From Symbiodinium natans (lineage: Eukaryota; Sar; Dinophyceae; Suessiales; Symbiodiniaceae): a stretch of DNA of 64,000 nt. Each line of letters opens with the position of its first letter. Position 1 is the first letter of the stretch. Under the pieces are notes generated by a model, which had not been told where the DNA came from, searched no databases, and was given only the letters and a program-made list of their open reading frames with translations. Below are positions 57,557 through 64,000 of the stretch, piece after piece. Location: positions 509,574 through 573,573 of the forward strand of contig CAJNDS010002217.1 in NCBI GenBank assembly GCA_905221605.1. The letters run 5' to 3'. A program made the position numbers and the translations under genes.

Positions 57557-59666
57557 ATGACCCAAGGTAATGAGGCCACTTCTGCAGAAGAGCCGTTGGA
57601 GCACACGGATCAAACAAGCATGGCCTCCGACCCAGCTACCATGGCGACCACTCCGAAGCCCCGAAAGATTGGCTTGTCACGGCTCGTCAGTTTCTCAAGG
57701 AAAGGAGGAAGAGCTGAGGTGGGCACGCCAGCCAAAACATTAAGCAAACACAATTTACCCAGTAACCGCGACATGCCAAGAAATGTTCAGCTGAGCTGAC
57801 CACAGCTCAAGATCGCCGGTTGTTTTCTGGGACACGTGCACTGGGTCTGTCGCGATCATATTGAGATTCCAAACCCTAGGCATGCGAGCCAGGGGCACGC
57901 CTTCATGAGTAGCACAAGACTGACACACTGCACCTACGACGATCGTGGCAGAATGGCATCTGATTGAACAGGGAAGTGTTTCGCAGTATTGCATGTGTTT
58001 GCATGTGCCTCGCAGTTTTAAGATGTTCCGCATCGTTATAGTTCGCCATATTTTGAACTGTGAGCTGCCTTGCTTCGCTCGGGCAGGTAGCGAGCATCAG
58101 TAAATTGCAGCTTTGGGTCGGTGACACAAGCAGGCTGTTCAGCATGCAACAGCTTCGTCATGCGTTTAAACCGACATTAAGGTTACTAAGAAAAGCGATC
58201 CAGCAGTATGCAGAAACATACGCAGGCAACCATGGTCAGAAGGAGAGGACATGAACAAGAATTGTACACCAAGGCTGCGATGTTTGGCGAGCTCAACGAA
58301 CAAGAAGCCTGCCGAAGAGTGCAGTGCCTGGCGTTGGGTCCCTGCTAAGATATTATCCACACGGAGCACGGGCCGAGGAATATGCGCAGAACTTTGAGGA
58401 ACATGGTCCACCTTCGACAAGTGGTGAGCTTCCTAAGGCATGGTGGTCCTCGTACTCCTGGTTTTGGGTCCACTGATTGTGTGCTTTGCACCTCACTGTC
58501 AAAATTACTGAATCTCTGTACAGGTGGACTCCACCCCCAGCGAACCTGCGGAGATTCCCACAAGTAACCTGGCCGCATATTTTGCAAAAGAGGACCACGA
58601 CGGCACGACTGTTCGCAAGCTCCGAAAACGTGTTGGCCATCCATAGGTGTATCAGAGTGACATGTGACCTCTCGAACGGGCAGCTGGTTCGATGGGACAG
58701 CAAGGTCAATCCACGGAGCTCGTGCCGGCAGGCTCAGGGCCGGTTCTCAAGAAGGAGGTACCTCGAGGACGCACCCCACAGGACAGACCAGCTCTGTTTC
58801 TTGTTAGTTATTCGGCCTCCTCAACATGTTGAAATCAATCACCACGAGCAGAAGAATCTGCAGCCCATGCTGTCGGGCGAGGGTTAGGAAGAAGTCTGCA
58901 ATGAATTTTCAAAGCATGGACATGAGGCACGAAACTAAACTGAAGCGGGTGCCTGCAGTGCGGCCCGATGTTGAATCCTCCCAATGTGGACAGGCATTGC
59001 CGGCCAGCATGCTCTCGAGGGCATTTTTTCGCGTGCTGTGCAGCAGGAAAACCTTTTTCGGCAAATGTTCGTGCTTTCGTAGGCTTGGTTTGCCTTAGGG
59101 AAGGCTTCTGATTGCCGGTGTCATGAACACATTGAAGCATTGGAAGGCGTGAGCCGACATGAAGATGCGTGGCGAGTGGCAAACTCTAAACACCAAAACT
59201 TGCTGTGGGCCCCGAACCAAACCGTGAGTGGCAAACCGATCTTACACCTTAAAAAAGACACCCGCATCACTGAGCGAGTTTTATTGCGATCACTTGGCCG
59301 ACGAATGACAGACCCAACGTCGCTTGGCCACCTTTTGACCTTTTGGGCTTCTGTGCTTGCCAGTTGCCTGGACCCTGGCAGTTGTTTTCAACATGCACTT
59401 CCTCGTTTGTGATTCTGCAGACCATTAAGAGCTCCCGTCCCAAGTGCATCTTGCTGAGTCGGTTCCACTTGCACGTCGACAACAACTCGGACTGTTTGCG
59501 CCGGCTTGTTTGCCGTCGTGCAACTGCCCACACTCCCCAGCTTAATGCCAAATTCGCGCTAATGCTGCCTCACACAGCACTCCTGCGAAGTCTTACAATC
59601 CCCAACGCATACCGAAGGCAAGCCATAGCCCAGTTGGCCGACACTTACACGTGCAGCCAACGTTGA
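57557..59666 (+). CDS. Multi-exon protein, unknown function
   Basis: ATG at 57,557 opens a Ser/Thr/Pro-rich exon (EEPLEHTDQTSMASDPATMA, then RLVSFSRKGGRAE). Later exons: 58,524-~58,613 (PAEIPTSNLAAYFAKEDHDG, then TVRKLRKR), possibly ~58,690-58,800, ~59,115-59,223 (HEDAWRVANSKHQNLLWAPN, ending at GTGAGT) and a terminal exon 59,421-59,666 (KSSRPKCILLSRFHLHVDNN, then LRSLTIPNAYRRQAIAQLAD; TGA). The last two join in phase 0 across intron 59,224-59,420 (GT-AG). No known domain. The N-terminal half is probably disordered, the last exon folded. It is not certain that the ATG exon and the last exons are one gene. Confidence 0.45.
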
Positions 59667-59724
59667 GACCTACCCTTGCCGCTCCCCTTAATGGGGGCAC
59701 GGTAACCTTTCTCAGAAGCCTATC

Positions 59725-60099
59725 TTGAGGTGCAACTTGAGTAGGCGTTGCTCTAGCAGAGCACCCTCCATGCCAGCTCTAGAAGGACACATGTTGACAG
59801 AAGAGTCAATATATTTGTCAAAAGAATGCGCAGTAAGGTGCACACATGTGCACACCGACATGCTGTGCCACCGTGAGGGCGTACGGGAGACCAGTGCAAG
59901 CTCGAAGGTATCCAAAGACCTAGCAGGAGCAAGCATCCCGGCACAATCACATGACAGTCAATACTTCTGGAGTTTGAGATTGCGACCGCTGCATGATGAA
60001 ATGCAGCAGATACGCAGATCATGTTTTCAACACAACTTCTTAGTCTTGCTCACACGGGACAGTGAGATTGAAGCACTGAAGAGAATTCGAGAGAAGTGA
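59725..60099 (+). CDS. Possible intronless ORF, unknown
   Basis: An ORF of 124 codons ends in a charged helix (LTRDSEIEALKRIREK, TGA); most of it reads like plausible but unknown protein. It starts from a non-ATG codon in the widest reading; the first ATG lies further in, giving a shorter protein. An open frame on the other strand covers most of it, so the call is weak. Confidence 0.3.
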   Translation: MRCNLSRRCSSRAPSMPALEGHMLTEESIYLSKECAVRCTHVHTDMLCHREGVRETSASSKVSKDLAGASIPAQSHDSQYFWSLRLRPLHDEMQQIRRSCFQHNFLVLLTRDSEIEALKRIREK

Positions 60100-60860
60100 T
60101 GTGAGCGCCGCAGGATGGCTTGACAAAAGCGTCGCCACCCCCGACGAACAATGTAACCTTTGCGTCCTCCTCGGCATCTCCTGCCAAAAGTACACTCCCG
60201 ACTCGTGCTTCCGTCACTTGAATGCATGTAAGCTGCAAGACAGCGGCACTTTGCAAAGCTGAATCTCACATTGTCCCTGACAAGATCTGAAACTCCAGTA
60301 TGCTGATGATCAGCGATGAATACGAGCCGTACTCTCGCTCAGGCTCAACCGTTGAAATCCAGCGATCCAGCTGGCCGATACCCAGGCCAGGCCTTCTGCA
60401 CAGCTTCAGCCATAGTGGATCTAAGTGGCTCGGGCCTTTGCTTGTGCCAATGGTCGAATGCGGGGATGCTCGTAGTTGCTTAGCTTCAATCCTGCCCCTT
60501 GAAAGGTGCAGCTGCTCAGCCAACGCGCCTGCAACCTCGACCAACCATTCCAAATTCAAGCACAAAGCAACTTGGCTTGAGGGGCGAATCACACAAGACA
60601 GTCCCCAAGAATAGTTCAGCACCCCCTCATGCTGAACCTTGTTCAGCCCCGAAGCAGCGTTTCGCACACATTCTTTTCGCTGGTGACATTGTTATTTGTT
60701 AGTGGCTCTAGTGAAGAGATTTTGCAGTGGGGGGAGGGGCCGGGAGGGGTTGTTTGTGGTTTCTTGACGTCGGACGTCCAGGCTCGCAGTCCCGACAATG
60801 TAGTTCCAGCTATGCCGGCTATGATACGGTATGCTTTGGTGCCTACGCGATCCCGAAGCT
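60100..60860. other. Unassigned stretch
   Basis: Both strands are open over 60,266-60,667 (minus, 133 codons; plus, 104 codons). Neither frame has a recognised motif or matching splice sites. It lies between the last gene and the inverted minisatellite. Confidence 0.35.
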
Positions 60861-60866
60861 GGCTGC

Positions 60867-61317
60867 GATTCAGGAAACCAGGATTCAGGAAACTAGGCGA
60901 TTCTCGAAAGCAGGGTCCAGGAAACCAGGCGATTCCGGAAACTGCCCGACTCAGGAGACTGCCTTCACGCGATTCAGGAAACCGCGAACCACGCGATTGA
61001 GGAAACTCCGGGGTTGGGGGTGGTTTGGGGGGTGGTGAGAGGGGATAACGTTCATGTCAAGCCTGCTTTCGGTTTCCCGAGTCAGCGGTTTCCGAATCCG
61101 CGTGCTCGAGTTTCCTGAATCAGCGGTGCTCAGTTGCCAGAATCATCTCCAGTTTCCCGAATCGCCGGTTTCCGAATCCGCGTTCTTCAGTTTCTGAATC
61201 AGCTTGTTTCCCGAGTCCCGGTTTCCCGAATCCGTAGATGCGTTTTCCAAGTTCCCGAATCAGGCATCAGGCTTTTCCAGTTTCCGAATCCGCGCTTTTT
61301 CAGTTTCCGAATTCGCC
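60867..61317. repeat. Minisatellite with orientation switch
   Basis: Left half (60,867-61,009): about eight degenerate units GATTCnGGAAAC in + orientation (three exact GATTCAGGAAAC). Right half (61,071-61,317): about twelve units of the reverse complement, GTTTCCnGAATC. Unit spacing varies from about 14 to 35 bases. The 61-base centre (61,010-61,070) is G-rich (GGGGTTGGGGGTGGTTTGGGGGGTGG). No protein is supported here. Confidence 0.9.
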
Positions 61318-61794
61318 GCTGACCATATGCTTTATTCGACGGATCCGCATATGAAAAATAGAGTCCTCGAATGTCCTCGAAGAGAAGCTAGCAAGAAATG
61401 GCGTGACACAGTGTCGCACATGAAGGCGCAGTCTATCAAACCGACCGGGGGCTATTCGTGGGACGAGGCAGACATTTCACATGACATAGTCCTTTGAGTC
61501 CCAACTCTGGAATATTGCACCCGTTGTGGAGTGCGTTGTGGCTATATGGTTTTTGGTTGTGGTTTGTTTGACACATTTTTGTTGTGGCTTGGGCGTCGTC
61601 CCGCAGAGAGGAGGGAGAGACATGGAGAGACCGCAGTTCGAGTTGAGGGCTACCATGGGCTACCCACATGGCCCTCGTAGAGCGGCAGCAGGCCATCAGC
61701 AGTCGAAAGCATGCGGATCTGCCTAAGGACACCATACGACCCATTCGTCAACTCCCGCTACGCTTCTACAACCAGACCACAAGCAAAGTCAAAA

Positions 61795-63124
61795 ATGCAA
61801 GCACAAGCCAAGCGCAGACCACCAACACCCGAGCCGAGCGATGCCGAGGATCAGGAAGCAGCCACATTCTTGGGCAGTCGATCTTTTGTTCTTGTCAGAT
61901 TCTCAAGTGGGCCCATGATATGCCATTTTTTCCAGGAGAACATTGGGCCTCGGATTCGAAAGGCCATGGAACCTTTCCCAAGCTACGGTGGCGAGATGCC
62001 GCCTCCCGAGGCCACCGTTTGAGTTGCTTGGTCCTCGAAATGTCCTCGAAGAGGGGATTGCACTCGGATTTTCTCTTCCCTGCAGGCAGAGTCGACATGG
62101 TCTGACCAGGCCCAGCATACGCTCAGAGTTCTCATGTCCGGTGATGCTGCACTGCCCTCCACAGGAACTTTACAACTACTTCTTCTCTAGCGGCTTCATC
62201 AAGCCAAAGAAGAAGGCTAGCAAGCCCAAGCCAACGCCACAGCAGATGGAGCAGTACTACCGCACACTGAACCTCAGGCCACCCGACGCTTCAAAGCTGT
62301 TTACACTGTTGGTCCTGTTCGTGAAAGGGTGAAACTTGTTATGGAGTCAGCAATGCTTGGCAGGCCTGGAGCCAAAGCAGCAGCCGTAAAGAAAGCTTAT
62401 AGACAGCTTGCATTGCGCTTTCATCCAGACAAGAACCACGATAGCCTGACCCTCAGAATCTCCGAATGTTGCACTGAGTGCCAGACTGCATTTCAGCGCC
62501 TCTTTGGGGCCTTCTTCGTGTAGGCGATCTCTGCGCATCTCTTTATGGTCTGTGTGCCTCCAGTCTCGTTGACGGTGATTTGACAGCCAGGCACGGAGGC
62601 AAAGTTGAAGTTTCAAGAGATCACGGAGGCCAGAAACTGCTTTCGGCTGCAAGATTGCTCGAGAATGTCAACTTTTAGTGACTGCATGCCGCCAGGCCTA
62701 TGCTGAGGTGTGTAGGGTCTTAGAAGGGAAAGGCTTAAGTGAGCAAAAGAAGCGAAGGACACCAATGAACTTCCAGATTCATTTGGAAGTGATATATCGG
62801 GAGATTGACTTCAGAAGTGCCGAGAGATATTATCTCAACACGGCAATATACAGCAAGACCCATCGCGTGATGGTATCTGAAGGAGGCATCTCATTGTCCT
62901 CATTGTTTGCAATTGCCGTGCCAGTACGAATGCCTTCGTGGCCCAACGGCATTGCAACGAATTCAGTCCATGGAATCGGCAATGACGTTATCCGAACGCG
63001 CAAGATTCACACTGTGCTCACCCACTGTCACATGCCGACACAGGGTGTGCGAGGCACGCACTTGTGGCTGCACCCCAAGCCAAACGACCTTCAAGGGAGC
63101 CGGGAATCAGCGTCGACAAGTTGA
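61795..63124 (+). CDS. J-domain (DnaJ-type) co-chaperone
   Basis: J domains stimulate Hsp70 ATPase through an HPD motif. Exons joined in phase: 61,795-61,857 (AKRRPPTPEPSDAEDQE), 62,165-62,298 (ELYNYFFSSGFIKPKKK, then QYYRTLNLRPPDAS), 62,364-62,443 (AVKKAYRQLALRFHPDKNHD; HPD at 62,422-62,430), 62,591-62,628 (TEAKLKFQEITE) and 62,696 onward (AYAEVCRVLEGKGLSEQKK). Introns 61,858-62,164 (GC), 62,299-62,363 (GT), 62,444-62,590 (GC) and 62,629-62,695 (GC) all end AG before G. The J domain is internal, after a short basic linker, and lies roughly between residues 40 and 105. The final frame is open to TGA at 63,122 but may be spliced earlier. The ATG at 61,795 is the likely start but the frame is open upstream. 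No G/F region or zinc finger is seen. Confidence 0.82.
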
Positions 63125-63264
63125 CAGCAATCAGGTGGTAGAGGCGGAACGATGCACGCAATTGCCAGCATTGTTGGCTGGAGCAAGTTGATGACAAACG
63201 ACCAGAAGCAAGACTAACATGTTTGTCGGACATACGTGATGCCACTCCGAACACACGCAGGCAC

Positions 63265-63465
63265 ACATGAAGACGCACGCGCACACACGCACGCACACAC
63301 ACACACACACACACCACCCACACACACACACGCACACACGCACACACGCACACACGCACACACGCACACACGCACACACGCACACACGCACACACGCACA
63401 CACGCACACACGCACACACGCACACACGCACACACGCACACACGCACACACCCGCACCCGCACCC
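63265..63465. repeat. (CGCACACA)n microsatellite
   Basis: (CA)n passes into about 15 copies of the 8-base unit CGCACACA (about 63,331-63,450). All frames give His/Thr- or Val/Cys-repeat shadow proteins of up to 187 codons. Confidence 0.97.
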
Positions 63466-63689
63466 GCGCACGCAGACAGACACAGAGACGCCCAGCTAGA
63501 CACGTAAGCTTCCAACGACTTTCTGGCACAGTATGGCATCAGTTCATTACTAGGAGGAAGCCCTGCTGATCTTCCAGCCATGAAAATCTTGCCAGAGTCT
63601 CGAACTGGCTCTTGTTCAGACGGACTGGGTGGATCCCATGAAACACACTAAATGCAGAAATGACTACTGTGCTGACAATCTAGAATTTG

Positions 63690-64000
63690 GCTCTGGATTT
63701 GGCGGTCATATCTCCATTTCAATATTTGCCGCTGATGGAAACAAATAAGAGTTCATATATATTCATAATATGTAGATCGGAAATATCATCGTTCCAAATT
63801 TGTTGAGAGATACGTTGCTATGAATCTGAGATATGAATTTATCACCATTATTTTTTTTGTGAAAATAATTGATGATCAAATCCCCCACACTAGTCAATAC
63901 AAGATGATGATTTAGAATTTAGATCTTTTATATGTGTTAGAATATGGGAAATTTAGAAATAAGAAGGATCGAATTCTTCAAAAGCCTTTCATTTTGATTA
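63690..64000. other. AT-rich window end
   Basis: The last roughly 300 bases are strongly AT-rich (TTCATATATATTCATAATATG, ATTATTTTTTTTGTG) with no long ORF, clearly different from the GC-balanced rest. It may be a spacer, matrix-attachment-like DNA or an edge of foreign sequence. Confidence 0.6.

Noticed and set aside
63018-63581. 187-codon minus-strand Val/Cys-repeat ORF
   Set aside because: Shadow of the CGCACACA microsatellite.
1-64000. CRISPR array, tRNA, rRNA, bacterial-type operon or ribosome binding sites
   Set aside because: Tandem repeats lack unique spacers of constant length, no tRNA box or rRNA core was seen, and gene structure is eukaryotic.

Overview
The window looks like nuclear DNA of a dinoflagellate, most likely a Symbiodiniaceae-type alga. 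Genes are broken into short exons. Of 27 introns I could rebuild from reading-frame phase and protein-family fit, about half start with GC instead of GT, and the first base of the downstream exon is G in 23 of 27. Every coding region I could support lies on the + strand. Simple repeats, homopolymer G/C runs and scattered TTTAGGG-like sequence fill the spaces. No TATA boxes, poly(A) signals, tRNA, rRNA or intact spliced-leader gene were recognised. These points rest on my own reading; no database search was possible.

Layout, left to right. 1-5.8 kb: no supported gene, simple repeats only. 5.8-10.2 kb: a possible first exon, a coiled-coil ORF and a multi-exon gene of unknown function. 13.1-17.4 kb: a GH28 (polygalacturonase-like) gene with at least 13 exons. 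18.4-20.5 kb: an alpha/beta-hydrolase gene with a GLSGGGW nucleophile elbow. 20.6-24.6 kb: orphan exons, a long hairpin and an ankyrin exon. 26.2-30.5 kb: a helical protein with F-x-P-x-I motifs of the kind seen in ciliary proteins. 31.6-34.05 kb: a repeat block (T-poor array, telomere-like sequence, G tract) with related hairpin clusters at both ends; the right one overlaps an exon boundary. 34-43 kb: many orphan exons, an ankyrin piece and a cysteine-rich gene with GSCGQ repeats. 46.4-48.3 kb: an SPFH/Band 7 gene. 50.6-51.4 kb: ankyrin exons. 51.7-52.8 kb: a complete intronless PEX12. 53.6-57.2 kb: more ankyrin exons ending in an acidic tail. 57.6-59.7 kb: a gene of unknown function. 60.9-61.3 kb: a minisatellite whose units flip orientation at a G-rich centre. 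61.8-63.1 kb: a J-domain (DnaJ) gene. 63.3-64 kb: a CGCACACA microsatellite and an AT-rich end.

There is no operon logic. The one pairing that may be functional is the GH28 gene followed directly by the alpha/beta-hydrolase, which could act on related polysaccharides (inference). PEX12 belongs to the peroxisomal ubiquitin-ligase complex, the SPFH protein to membrane scaffolding and the J protein to Hsp70 chaperoning; nothing links them except position. Exon limits given as exact numbers are splice predictions; without transcripts they remain provisional.
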